DNA from: Ignavibacteriales bacterium
GTDB taxonomy: Bacteria; Bacteroidota; Ignavibacteria; UBA10030; SZUA-254
Direction of reading: 5' to 3'
DNA length: 60,654 nucleotides
Assembly: GCA_016218025.1 (NCBI GenBank)
Contig: JACRFD010000060.1
Location: 1 to 60,654 of the forward strand
Shown: in pieces, positions 43,746 through 53,900 of the stretch
Layout of the letters: every line of letters starts with the position of its first letter
How positions within the stretch are numbered: the stretch's first letter is position 1
Notes under the pieces: generated by a model
The model's input: the letters and a program-made list of their open reading frames with translations, nothing else
What the model was told of the DNA's origin: nothing
Database searches by the model: none
Position numbers and translations under genes: made by a program

Positions 43746-44584
43746 CCTTAACAAATATCGGACAATTCAAGGAAAGCAAATCAAGTTTTGCCTTCTCTTT
43801 TTCATTTCTTCCAAAAAGAAAGCGAGAGGCGCTTAAAACTGTGTATGCATTTTGTCGCACCACCGACGACATAGTTGACAATGAAAAAGACCGGTCATCC
43901 AAGATAGCTTTGCTGCAAAAGTGGCGAAGCGAATTAGAAAGCGCCATGAAGGGTGAATCAACCTATCAGGTTTTAAATCAATTACATGTTGTGGCAAAAC
44001 GATTTCATATTCCTGTTCAGCATTTCTTTGAATTGCTGAAGGGTGTTGAAATGGATTTACTCAAAAGCCGGTACAGCACTTTTGAAGAGTTAAAAGATTA
44101 CTGCTATCTGGTGGCTTCATCTGTGGGATTAATGAGCTTGGGAATCTTTGGTCCGCGAAACGATAAAACAAAAGAGTATGCCGTAAATCTTGGCATCGCG
44201 CTTCAACTGACAAACATAATTCGCGACGTTGGCATTGATGCAAGTTACGGAAGAATCTATCTTCCAGCGGAAGATCTCAAAAAATTTGGATACAGCGAAG
44301 ACGATCTCTTCGCGCATAGGTATAATGAATCGTTTAAAAAATTGATGGAATATGAAACGGTGCGCGCAGAAGAATACTTCAGCCGTGCAAAATCGTCCTT
44401 ACCCAAAGAAGATAAGAGAGTGATGTTCGCGGCGAAAATAATGGAACGGATTTATTACCACACGCTTTTGCGGATCAAGCAAGTTGATTATAAAGTGTTC
44501 GATTCATCTGTGCATATCCCAAGAACAATACAATTTCTAATCGCTTTGAAGTACTGGGTGAAGCAGAGAATATTCGGAATGTAG
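43730..44584 (+). CDS. hpnD: Presqualene diphosphate synthase HpnD-like
   Basis: 284 residues of the squalene/phytoene synthase family. It would condense two farnesyl diphosphates to presqualene diphosphate. The Asp-rich motifs are RTTDDIVDNE near residue 43 and RDVGIDASYGRIYLP near 165. It begins within the end of hpnC and is followed 25 bases later by hpnE. The order C-D-E and the overlaps support an operon. Phytoene synthase is the alternative by homology alone, but context favours HpnD. Confidence 0.88.
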   Translation: MGSDVALTNIGQFKESKSSFAFSFSFLPKRKREALKTVYAFCRTTDDIVDNEKDRSSKIALLQKWRSELESAMKGESTYQVLNQLHVVAKRFHIPVQHFFELLKGVEMDLLKSRYSTFEELKDYCYLVASSVGLMSLGIFGPRNDKTKEYAVNLGIALQLTNIIRDVGIDASYGRIYLPAEDLKKFGYSEDDLFAHRYNESFKKLMEYETVRAEEYFSRAKSSLPKEDKRVMFAAKIMERIYYHTLLRIKQVDYKVFDSSVHIPRTIQFLIALKYWVKQRIFGM

Positions 44585-44609
44585 AGCGCGTATTTCTGAA
44601 CGGGAAAAT

Positions 44610-45968
44610 GTGAGCGAGCAAATTTATGATGTTGTAATTATCGGCGGGGGACTGAGCGGCTTAGCTGCGGCGGTAAAGCTGACTGAATCTGGGAAAACAA
44701 TCGCACTCATCGAGCAGTTACCACGCCTGGGTGGAAGATGTTATTCATTCGTTGATAAAAGTACCGGAGATGTTGTTGATAACGGACAGCATCTTCTTGT
44801 AGGCGCTTATCATAACCTTCTCGAATATCTCAATCTAATTGGTTCACGTCATCTTGTTTCCTCCAAGGCGAGTTCAGAACTTTTGTTCTTTCATCCGAAA
44901 AAGGGTAGCGGAAAATTTTCATTATCCAGTTTGCCAAAACCTTTGAATTTACTGAAGGGATTGTTGAATTATAAACATTTGAAATTTTCAGAACGGTTAG
45001 AGTTGATAAAGGTAGGAATGGTTTTAATTCGACTGAATGAATCCAACGCAGTTGAATTAAAATCGTTAACTGTTTATCAATGGTTGGATCAGTTAGGTCA
45101 ATCTGACGAGGCGATTAAGAATTTCTGGAATCCGGTTGCGGTATCAATCATGAATGAGTCAACAAATGTGGCTTCTGCTTTTCTTTTTGCAAGAGCGTTA
45201 AAAGCGACTTTTCTTGGTTCTCGATATGATTCTGCGATCTTAACGCCTGTGGTTGGACAATCTGATTTGTATTCAGAGCCGGTTTTAAAATTTCTCGAAC
45301 AAAATAGCGCAAAAATATTTTTAAATTACGAAGTCATCGGACTTGAGATGGGAAATGATCTTGTAAAAAAGGTGAATCTTAAAAATGGTGAATCGTTGAA
45401 AGCCAGATCGACTATTTGTGCTGTCCCGCATTATGCGTTGAGTTCAATTTTACCGGTTGAAATACGCGCAGAAAAACCATTCAACAACCTTGATCGTATC
45501 GGAACTTCTTCAATTGTATCAATCAATTTATGGTTCGAAGAAAATTTTATGAAGGTTGACTCCATCGGCTTAATTGATCGTAAAATCCATTGGATTTTTA
45601 ATCGGAGGCAAATAATTCCGACCAATAAAAAAACTGGTTATATTTCTGCGGTTATAAGTGCGGCGCAAGATTATGTCAATCTGACTAACGATGAGTTAGT
45701 TTCAATTGCGATGGATGATCTCAAAGAAGTATTTCCGGGAAGTAAAAATGTGAAGCTTATCCAATCATTAGTTATCCGGGAAAAACGTGCAACATTTTCT
45801 GCCTCAAATGTTAATGAGTCGCTCAGACTAAATGCAGAAACTCATATCAAAAATTTATTTTTAGCAGGTGATTGGACAAATACCAGATTGCCTGCAACTA
45901 TTGAAGGCGCAGTCTTGAGCGGATTTAAAGCGGCAGACAGGTCTTTAGTTTTCCTTTCAAGCCAATAA
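44610..45968 (+). CDS. hpnE: Hydroxysqualene dehydroxylase HpnE-like
   Basis: 452 residues starting at GTG. An FAD-dependent amine-oxidase-fold enzyme that reduces hydroxysqualene to squalene. The FAD-binding motif VVIIGGGLSGLAAAVKL is at about 8-24, then LPRLGGRCYSF and DNGQHLLVGAYHNLLEYL, and the C-terminal FLAGDWTNTRLPATIEGAVLSG. It completes an HpnCDE set. No squalene-hopene cyclase is found in the window, so the end product (hopanoid or free squalene) is open. Its last 12 bases overlap the convergent membrane-protein gene. Confidence 0.92.
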   Translation: MSEQIYDVVIIGGGLSGLAAAVKLTESGKTIALIEQLPRLGGRCYSFVDKSTGDVVDNGQHLLVGAYHNLLEYLNLIGSRHLVSSKASSELLFFHPKKGSGKFSLSSLPKPLNLLKGLLNYKHLKFSERLELIKVGMVLIRLNESNAVELKSLTVYQWLDQLGQSDEAIKNFWNPVAVSIMNESTNVASAFLFARALKATFLGSRYDSAILTPVVGQSDLYSEPVLKFLEQNSAKIFLNYEVIGLEMGNDLVKKVNLKNGESLKARSTICAVPHYALSSILPVEIRAEKPFNNLDRIGTSSIVSINLWFEENFMKVDSIGLIDRKIHWIFNRRQIIPTNKKTGYISAVISAAQDYVNLTNDELVSIAMDDLKEVFPGSKNVKLIQSLVIREKRATFSASNVNESLRLNAETHIKNLFLAGDWTNTRLPATIEGAVLSGFKAADRSLVFLSSQ

Positions 45969-46550
45969 ATGGAATACTTCCCAGATTATTTTTTCCAGTG
46001 ATATAGTTAAAATAAAAAGTACCGAAGCAACAAGCCATTTGTACGGAATTCCTTTTGAATCGTGGACTATTATCAATGTCAGAATAATAAGCGATAGAGA
46101 GAGGAAACATAAAAATACAACTGCAAGAGTCGGATTACTTAAAGGGATGATGGATAACGATAAAGATTCATCAACAACGAGAGTTGTTTTTTTATGGATA
46201 AGCATTTGGAGAAAAACAGAAATAGTTTCTATAAGGCGGGTGCTCGCATTCACAAAAGCCAATGATGCGGCAAATAAATTGCCGGGATTGTGGAGAAAGT
46301 ACCAAAATGAAACCAGAGCAATTACGAAAGTGGAAATTGGTCCGGCAGCAGTCGCAGCAGGATGAGCATTTGTTATAAAATCGATATGGCTCTCGATATT
46401 GACTGCAGATCTACCTGATAGAATGCCTACAAATAAGTGAGCTAAAAAATGAATAATAATCGAAACAAAAACCGCGAAAAGGAATGCTGGAACTCCTTTT
46501 CGGAATAAATATCTTGCAGGTAATTTTTGTTCTTCTTCTCTTAATGCCAT
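45957..46550 (-). CDS. Small polytopic membrane protein with M50-like motifs
   Basis: 197 residues with about five membrane segments. The first carries IIIHFLAHLFVG, an HxxxH pattern, and the second segment begins HPAATAAGPISTFVIAL. Both positions recall site-2 metallopeptidases (HExxH and AGP), but the catalytic glutamate is alanine here, so an active protease is doubtful. It is convergent with hpnE and overlaps its last 12 bases. Nothing more specific is recognised. Confidence 0.6.
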   Translation of the reverse strand: MALREEEQKLPARYLFRKGVPAFLFAVFVSIIIHFLAHLFVGILSGRSAVNIESHIDFITNAHPAATAAGPISTFVIALVSFWYFLHNPGNLFAASLAFVNASTRLIETISVFLQMLIHKKTTLVVDESLSLSIIPLSNPTLAVVFLCFLSLSLIILTLIIVHDSKGIPYKWLVASVLFILTISLEKIIWEVFHLLA

Positions 46551-46783
46551 TTTAGTTGTTGGTCATTTGGTTCTATCATCAGGCTGCGAACGTGAAACTG
46601 CGATTTGTGAGTCGTGAGTAGTTATTTGTTAGTTGTTATCAGTTATTGGTTAAAACCATTGATGATTGAAAACGAATTTGTAAAGATAAAACATTTTTTA
46701 AATCTGTGCAAGAATTGTATTTGTTTTTTCAATATGAAGATTGTAATTTATCAAATATAGTACACGAAAGATTAAGGTATTGA

Positions 46784-48058
46784 ATGAATAATTTTTATAA
46801 AGAATTGCAATGGCGCGGTTTTATCCACACATCGACGCCTGACGTTGAAAAACATTTAAGCGAAAATCAGGTGACGGCATATATAGGATTCGACCCTACA
46901 GCGCCAAGTTTGCACGTAGGTTCGTTGTTGCCCATTATGGGACTTGTTCATCTTCAGCGTGCCGGACATATACCTATAGCTATTGCAGGCGGAGGCACCG
47001 GCATGGTCGGAGACCCAAGCGGCAAATCTCAGGAACGGAAATTATTGTCTCTTGAAGACCTCGCTTTCAATTTAGAAGGAATAAAAAAGCAACTTGCAAA
47101 GTTTTTAGATTTCAATGCTAAAAACAACCCGGCAAAGTTGGTTAATAATGCCGATTGGCTTACTAAGCTATCGATGATGGAATTCTTAAGAGATGTGGGG
47201 AAATATTTTTCAATAAATGAAATGCTGGCAAAAGATTCTGTGAAATCGCGACTCGAAAAAGAGCAGGGTATGTCTTTTACGGAATTCACCTATTCGCTTT
47301 TACAGTCTTACGATTATCTTAAATTGTTCGACCTATACAAATGTACGCTTCAAATGGGCGGGAGCGATCAATGGGGTAATATCACCAGCGGTATAGATCT
47401 CATACGCCGGTTGCGAAGCGCAGATGCTCATGCAATCGTTTATCCGCTTATCACAACATCAGGTGGTGTAAAATTCGGTAAGACCGAAGCCGGCACAATC
47501 TGGTTAGATGCAGAAAGAACTTCTCCTTACAGGTTTTACCAATTCTGGATAACGACCGATGATAGAGACGTGGTTCAATATCTAAAATTCTTCACGCTTC
47601 TTTCGCAGGAAAAGATTTTACAACTGGAAGAAATGATGAAAGCCGCACCCGAAAAACGCGAAGCGCATCGCACTCTGGCTCAGGAAGTTACAAAAATGCT
47701 GCATGGTGAACCGGCTCTTGTACAGGCAGAGAAAGCGACAAAAATATTTTTCGGTGGAGAAATTGCCGATGTCAGTGAGAAAGAACTTCTAGATATTTTC
47801 AGTGATGTTCCATCTGTGGAAATAGGCAAGAATCAATTCGAAGGTGATGGTATGCCGCTTATCGATTTAATGGTTGCAGCCACTGTTGTGAAATCAAAAG
47901 GGGAAGCCCGAAGAGCAGTCCAGGGCGGCGGAATATATTTAAATAATAACAGGGTTTCTGAAGTTGAGAAGAAAGTGCTAATTACCGACGCATTTCATGG
48001 CAAGTTTATTGTCTTGAGAAAAGGCGGGAAGAATTATTTTCTTGTCAAGATAATTTAG
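46784..48058 (+). CDS. tyrS: Tyrosyl-tRNA synthetase
   Basis: 424 residues, usual length. It charges tRNA-Tyr. The HIGH-like motif is PSLHVGSLLP (HVGS at 44-47) and the KMSKS-like motif is VKFGKTEAG (KFGKT at 230-234). DQWGNITSG and YKCTLQMGGSDQ form the tyrosine pocket. A C-terminal S4 RNA-binding domain (about 358-420, KGEARRAVQGGGIYLNNNRV) is present. Confidence 0.97.
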   Translation: MNNFYKELQWRGFIHTSTPDVEKHLSENQVTAYIGFDPTAPSLHVGSLLPIMGLVHLQRAGHIPIAIAGGGTGMVGDPSGKSQERKLLSLEDLAFNLEGIKKQLAKFLDFNAKNNPAKLVNNADWLTKLSMMEFLRDVGKYFSINEMLAKDSVKSRLEKEQGMSFTEFTYSLLQSYDYLKLFDLYKCTLQMGGSDQWGNITSGIDLIRRLRSADAHAIVYPLITTSGGVKFGKTEAGTIWLDAERTSPYRFYQFWITTDDRDVVQYLKFFTLLSQEKILQLEEMMKAAPEKREAHRTLAQEVTKMLHGEPALVQAEKATKIFFGGEIADVSEKELLDIFSDVPSVEIGKNQFEGDGMPLIDLMVAATVVKSKGEARRAVQGGGIYLNNNRVSEVEKKVLITDAFHGKFIVLRKGGKNYFLVKII

Positions 48059-48090
48059 AATAAAGTGGGGGTGACCAAAAAATAAAAGTT

Positions 48091-48176
48091 TGTCATTCCG
48101 ATCCCGCTTAGCGGGAGAGGAATCTTGAAACATGCGGATTTTAAGATTTCTCGTCGCTTCGCTCCTCGAAATGACA
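48091..48176. repeat. 86-base palindromic MITE-like element
   Basis: The ends TGTCATTCCGA (48091-48101) and TCGAAATGACA (48166-48176) are reverse complements with one mismatch. Inside are CCCGCTTAGCGGG and the arms GAGGAATCTT / AAGATTTCTC. The whole folds into a long branched hairpin. Elements of the GTCATTCC...GCGGGAATCC style are common in environmental bacteria, and a partial one lies at 42632. Confidence 0.65.
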
Positions 48177-48294
48177 GGTAATAATTTCTTTTTGGTTAGT
48201 CACCACTTGCACTTATGTTGATTCTTTGTTAATTACTGCCAATTTTCTTATCATTAGTATGGATTTTCAAAAAACAATTCAAAGAGGATTAAAA

Positions 48295-50565
48295 ATGAAT
48301 AGAATGATATTAATTTCACTGTTGCTTCTGATTTCAATCGGTTTATATGCCGGTGAACCTCAGTTGATTCAAAGATATAACCGGTTAACCGGAACTTGGG
48401 CGGCTTATCCGTCTGTTTCTGTGCAATGGGTACAGGAAGTACACCAGGATTCACTTTTGATAGCAGATCAGTTGCAAAACACAATCCCAGCACGATGGAC
48501 ATTGCAAACCTCGGATCATAGCGGAGACACAGTTGTAGTTACTGCAGTGGTTGCTGTTCCAGCTAAAGTGCTGACATATACGAACAAAGGTTATACCATG
48601 CTTTTATTTGATACAACAGATATAACAGGTTGGCGTGGCTTATTTGTGCGTGCAACTAGTGATACAGCAACACACATACTCGATGGAATTATGTCACCTG
48701 AAGCAGGTGATATTATTCAGATGACAGGCGTTATCAGTGACTTTCCATCACCAAATATGAATAGCGCCACACAGTTTCAGCCTATTCCCGGTATCGCTAT
48801 CACAGTAATAGGAAACAAATCAGTACCTCAGCCAATTAGAAAAAACGTCGGTGATTTTTACACCGGAATATATTCGGGTGGTAAAGTATGGTATTCTACT
48901 GGAGAACCTTATGAAGGTGCGATTGTAGAATTGACTAATTTAACAATTGATGCTAAAATAAATACATCTCGTGGAACTTTTAGCATGGTCGATCAAAATA
49001 ATAATCAGATCGGAATGTATGATGCATCAGGATATTTTACATTAAAAGGAACAAGCACTGATCATCCAATACCTGATCCGATCTGGACGAGTATTTATAA
49101 TTCAGCTGCATTTCTGAGTTCAAAGATTGATACCATTCGTGGTTTCCTTACAATCGAATCAGGACAAAATAGTGCGCGTGGTTATCGCATTTGTCCGATT
49201 TATTATGGAGATATTGTTTTCGGTAAAGTTCTTCCATCAATTACAACGCATCGCCGGAACCCGATTGTTGTTCCTTCGGATAGCGCAGCACGGATTTCAG
49301 TGAAAGCATACACACTTGCACCCGATAGAATAATCACATCCGTAACTTTAAAATATAGTGTTGACTCCGCACCCTTCGTGGAATTGTCAATGACTTATAA
49401 TGCGACTGACACGACTTACAGAGCGACTATTCCTCAGTTTCCGGAAAATACTTTCGTAAGATATTTTATCCAGGCAACAGATGATGATACACCACCGCAA
49501 ACAACAACATATGCATCATCTGCATTTGGAGGAGCTTCGTCGGATACATCAAAAGGATTTTTCTTTTACAATGTTCTAAACCGACCTCTGACTATTCATG
49601 ATGTGCAATATACTCCTTTCACAAACGGAAGAACACCCTACCTTGGTGCCGCTGTTTCGTTGAGTGGTATTGTAACTGCAGATACTGCTCATCTTGACTT
49701 GACACAACCTTCCGGTGGTACAAGCGTTTGGTATATGCAATCCGGTAACTCCCCGTGGAGCGGGATCTGGTTCACCGGAACAGATACAACGCTAAAATCG
49801 TTACGGAATGGAGATAGTGTTACAGTTACCGGCTCGATTGGTGAAGACTTTGACGTAACAAAATTGCAATATGTTTCATCTGTAGTTAAACATTCTGCTG
49901 GAAACGCGATTCCCGCACCTGTGGTTTCCCAAACAACCGTATTCGGATCAAGCGTTGGAAACGGTGACCCGATTGCTGAATCGTATGAAGGGATGCTTGT
50001 TCAGTTAAACAATGTAACTGTTACTAACATCTATCCGACATTTTCCGATCCAACTGAGTATGAGGTGGACGATGGCAGCGGACCTTTACTTGTCCAGCAA
50101 AGTCGAAAAAATAAATATTCAAATATTCCCGGTGATACAATCAGTGGAAAAACAATTCTCAAACTTGGAGATCATATTTCTTCTCTGACTGGCGTTATTT
50201 ATTTCAGCTTCAATCGTTATAAATTTGTACCACGGAACGATGCCGACTTTGGAACAATTACAGGCGTATCAATTGATAACGCTAATATTTTACCGACCAA
50301 GTTTGCACTTAATCAGAATTATCCGAATCCGTTCAATCCAACCACAAATTTCGAATTTCGGATTGTTGATTTCGGATTTGTTTCTTTGAAAGTGTATAAT
50401 CTACTTGGTCAAGAAGTAGCTACTTTGGTAAACGAACAGAAGCAACCTGGAAGTTACAAAGTTACCTGGGATGCAAATGGAATTTCCAGCGGTGTTTATT
50501 TCTACAGGTTGGTTATGAACAACGGAGAATATCAGCAAATGAAGAAGATGCTGCTGCTGAAATAA
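48295..50565 (+). CDS. Secreted OB-fold-like protein with T9SS sorting domain (paralogue 1)
   Basis: 756 residues from the ATG at 48295, preceded by AGAGGA; an in-frame ATG at 48226 lies outside that context. A signal peptide ends near residue 20 (IGLYAG). The body has beta-barrel units with GDIIQMTGVISDFPS, YEGAIVELTNLTIDA and NTSRGTFSMVDQNNNQIGMYD, then an Ig-like part and a second unit with SLSGIVTADT, WYMQSGNSPWSGIWFTG and DSVTVTGSIGE. These recall OB-fold DUF5689/YhcR-type domains. The sorting domain is residues 672-756 (NQNYPNPFNPTTNFEF, SGVYFYRL, KKMLLLK). It is a clear paralogue of the next gene. Confidence 0.87.
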   Translation: MNRMILISLLLLISIGLYAGEPQLIQRYNRLTGTWAAYPSVSVQWVQEVHQDSLLIADQLQNTIPARWTLQTSDHSGDTVVVTAVVAVPAKVLTYTNKGYTMLLFDTTDITGWRGLFVRATSDTATHILDGIMSPEAGDIIQMTGVISDFPSPNMNSATQFQPIPGIAITVIGNKSVPQPIRKNVGDFYTGIYSGGKVWYSTGEPYEGAIVELTNLTIDAKINTSRGTFSMVDQNNNQIGMYDASGYFTLKGTSTDHPIPDPIWTSIYNSAAFLSSKIDTIRGFLTIESGQNSARGYRICPIYYGDIVFGKVLPSITTHRRNPIVVPSDSAARISVKAYTLAPDRIITSVTLKYSVDSAPFVELSMTYNATDTTYRATIPQFPENTFVRYFIQATDDDTPPQTTTYASSAFGGASSDTSKGFFFYNVLNRPLTIHDVQYTPFTNGRTPYLGAAVSLSGIVTADTAHLDLTQPSGGTSVWYMQSGNSPWSGIWFTGTDTTLKSLRNGDSVTVTGSIGEDFDVTKLQYVSSVVKHSAGNAIPAPVVSQTTVFGSSVGNGDPIAESYEGMLVQLNNVTVTNIYPTFSDPTEYEVDDGSGPLLVQQSRKNKYSNIPGDTISGKTILKLGDHISSLTGVIYFSFNRYKFVPRNDADFGTITGVSIDNANILPTKFALNQNYPNPFNPTTNFEFRIVDFGFVSLKVYNLLGQEVATLVNEQKQPGSYKVTWDANGISSGVYFYRLVMNNGEYQQMKKMLLLK

Positions 50566-50952
50566 AACAATATTCTAAGGATGAAATATAAAGTATGAAG
50601 GATGATGGGACCACGCAGTTTCTTTATGATACTTCGTGGCTCTATCATTATCATTACAGATGAAACAAAGATCGCGTGAGTGAATTAGTAAAATTTTAAA
50701 ATATCAACAATAACCGCATATTTTCATACGTTTTGTCCATGTTTGCCATCCCTTCTAAAAATCTGAAATAATCAGGTAAATCAAGAATGAGACGATTTAA
50801 AAAGGAGTCAAAAAAAATCTTCAAAAAATAACACAAAAGTAATATTAAAAAGTTGAATCTTCCATTTTACTTTATTAAATTCAAGATACTCCAGTACTGT
50901 AAACGATAAAAAATATCAATATAACAAAACCTTAATTTCCAGGAGCCCCTCT
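50566..50952. other. Intergenic spacer between paralogues
   Basis: 387 bases with no gene. A weak stem CCACG...CGTGG lies near 50611-50640. No conventional terminator was recognised, and no promoter is clear. The downstream gene has AGGAG as its ribosome site. Confidence 0.4.
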
Positions 50953-53900
50953 ATGAAAAGACTGCTATTCATTGTTTTGGCTGTATTCTTCGCCATAAAC
51001 ATACACGCTGCAGAGCGTAAAACCATTAAACGATTTAACTCTCTTACAAAAACATGGATTACAACTCCTCTTGTAACTGTGTACGATATTCAATATGTAC
51101 TGCCTGAATCACTTGCTATTGCAGAGTCTCTCCCCATAGATAATACAAGTCGATGGACATCTCAAGTTGCCCGTCGGGTAGCGACACCTACACTAGACGA
51201 TGATACAGTAACAGTTGTAGCTCTAGTTGTTGTTCCCACCAACGTGATCACATATACTGCACGAGGGAAAACGTTATTATTATATGACACCACAACAAAT
51301 ATACAAGAGTGGGGCGGATTGCTTGCTCGGTCTGAAAATGCAGATTCTGCCGCAATGTTAGCGGCAGGTTATTTTGCATTAGAACAAGGAGATGTTATCT
51401 TGCTTACGGGAGTTGTTCAGGAATTTCCTACCTCTGCACTCTATAGCGCTACGCAATTGAAACCTATACCAGGTTTTGAAATTACTCCGTTAGGAAAGAA
51501 AGCCTTACCAAAACCGATCAAAAAGAATGTTTCAGACTTTTATACGGGTCTCTATCCGGGCCAGGTTAAATTTACTTCGGGTGAAAAGTATGAAGGTATG
51601 CTCGTTGAATTAACAGACCTTATATGTGATACCCGATTAAATACCAGCCGTGGTACAATAACTATGGTTGATGCAGCCGGAAATCAAATTTCTGATTATG
51701 ATTGTTCACGTTATTTTACATTTGGTTCCCTAACAGATCATCCGTTTGGACCTGATCCTGTTTGGACTGCAACATATCCTACAGTAGGTCAAAGAGTCGA
51801 TACCATTCGTGGTTTCATAACGACAGCAAGTGGAACAGAGGGATATAGGGGATACAGAATTTCACCATTATTTTATGGTGATGTTGTATTGGGAATATCT
51901 TTACCTACTGTCACTTATCACCGTAGATATCCTGTAGCTGTTACTTCAAATGATAGTGTCAGAATACAAGCTATTGTTCGTTATAATCAGGGTGGTTTCG
52001 GTATTAGACGTGCGGTTATGTTAAAGAGCATAAATAACGGTCCTTGGCAAGCAGATACCATGTCATTAATTGGCGCTGATTCAACATATGAATCTTTAAT
52101 TATTGATGCCGAAGGAAATCCACTTGTTGCCGGAACCGAAGTAAAATATTTCATCAAAGGAATAGATACGGTTGGTAACGAACAGATACTTGCCAACGGC
52201 GATTACAGATATGCCACCGATACAAGCAAAGGATTTTTCTTCTACAAAGTTATTGATGGTCCAATGAAAATTAAAGATGTCCAGTACACACCGTACGCAA
52301 ACGGTCGTAGTCCATACACAGGTGGACAGGTTACTGTTACAGGCACAATCACTGCAGATTCAACTGATCTGATGAAGATTGCCCACAGCGATTGGGGCAC
52401 CTCATGCTGGTATGTACAATCCGGTAATCAGCCATGGAGCGGTATATGGGTCGCAGGTACTGATTCAGTTATGCGCGGCTACATGAAGGGTGATAGTATT
52501 ACCTTCAAAGGATGGGTCAGTGAATACACAACTCAAAATAGTTTCGTTACCCGACTAACCAGCATCTCAGATATTACATTGATTGGTTCAGGTAAAAAAG
52601 TACCTGATCCGGTTTATCTGACAACAAGCACATTCCAAACCGGTTCACCCACTGCCGAACAATACGAAGGCATGCTTGTCATGTTCAAAAATCTTACCGT
52701 TTCAAATACAGGTCAATATTATTCCGATCCGACACTGTATGAAGTGGATGATGGCTCTGGTCCAATTTACGTCAATACCGATGGTTTGAATTCGTATTCA
52801 ATTTCTGCGATGGATACTTCGACCGGAAAGACTCGCATTCTGTATAAGGGTGATAAGATTGACTCATTGATCGGTATAATTTATTGCAGTGCTAACCGTT
52901 GGGATATTGATCCCAGAACAGATGCCGATTTCCGTGGTGTTGGAGATACTTATTCCTTCCCTGCAGGATGGAATATTGTTTCGATTCCAAAAACACAAGA
53001 ACCGTCTGCAAATTATGCCATTTCTAATTTGTTCCCCGGTTATTCTGGAAACGCTTTCTATTATGAAGGTAATTACAAATCAACATCTCAGTTAGATATA
53101 CGGAAAGCATACTGGATGAAATTCCCATCCGCAAAAACTGTTCGGCAAATCGGTAAAGCAAGAACACTCGATACCGTTGCTGTAGTTACAGGATGGAATA
53201 TGATCGGCTCTTTATCATCAACCGTGTTAGCGGCAGATTTCGAAGCCTTGCCACCAACAAATGTTCTTTCATCTTTCTTCAGATTTGAAGGCGGTTATCA
53301 GATCAGCGATACAATAAAACCGACTTTCGGTTACTGGGTGAAAGCTTCAGAAGAAGGTACGATAGTAATGAAAGAAGGGACCGGACTATCAAAGTTCAAT
53401 CCCACAGTTCCGTTGGTTGCAGATTTCAATTCAATCACTATAAGTGATAAAAACGGTAATAAGCAGATTCTTTATATTGGAGAAGATGCAGAACGAAAAC
53501 TTGATTTGAGCCGATTCGAATTGCCGCCGGCAGCAATCGAAGTTTCCTCGTTCGATGCCCGTTTTGCAAACGGTGGTATTGTTGCAACATATCCGAAAAA
53601 CATAACCGAACCGGTTGAATATCCTATCAATATAAATTCAGATAATGCACCACTCTCAATCAGTTGGAATATTACTGATGGAAGCGGAAAGTTGTTTGTA
53701 TTAGCCGATTATAATAACGGAAAAACTTTAAAGACAAAAGAACTTGTTGGAAGCGGCTCTATGCTCTTTACAAAATCCGGTTCCAGTAAGTTGAATGTTA
53801 AAGTGATCAACGGCGGATCTTTGCCGAAAGTATTTTCATTAGGCGAAAATTATCCTAACCCGTTCAATCCATCTACAAGATTGCAGGTCTCGATGCCGAA

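Noticed and set aside
46039..46365. 108-codon plus frame opposite the small membrane protein
   Set aside because: The minus frame has regular membrane segments and a start and stop in good context; the plus frame is its shadow.
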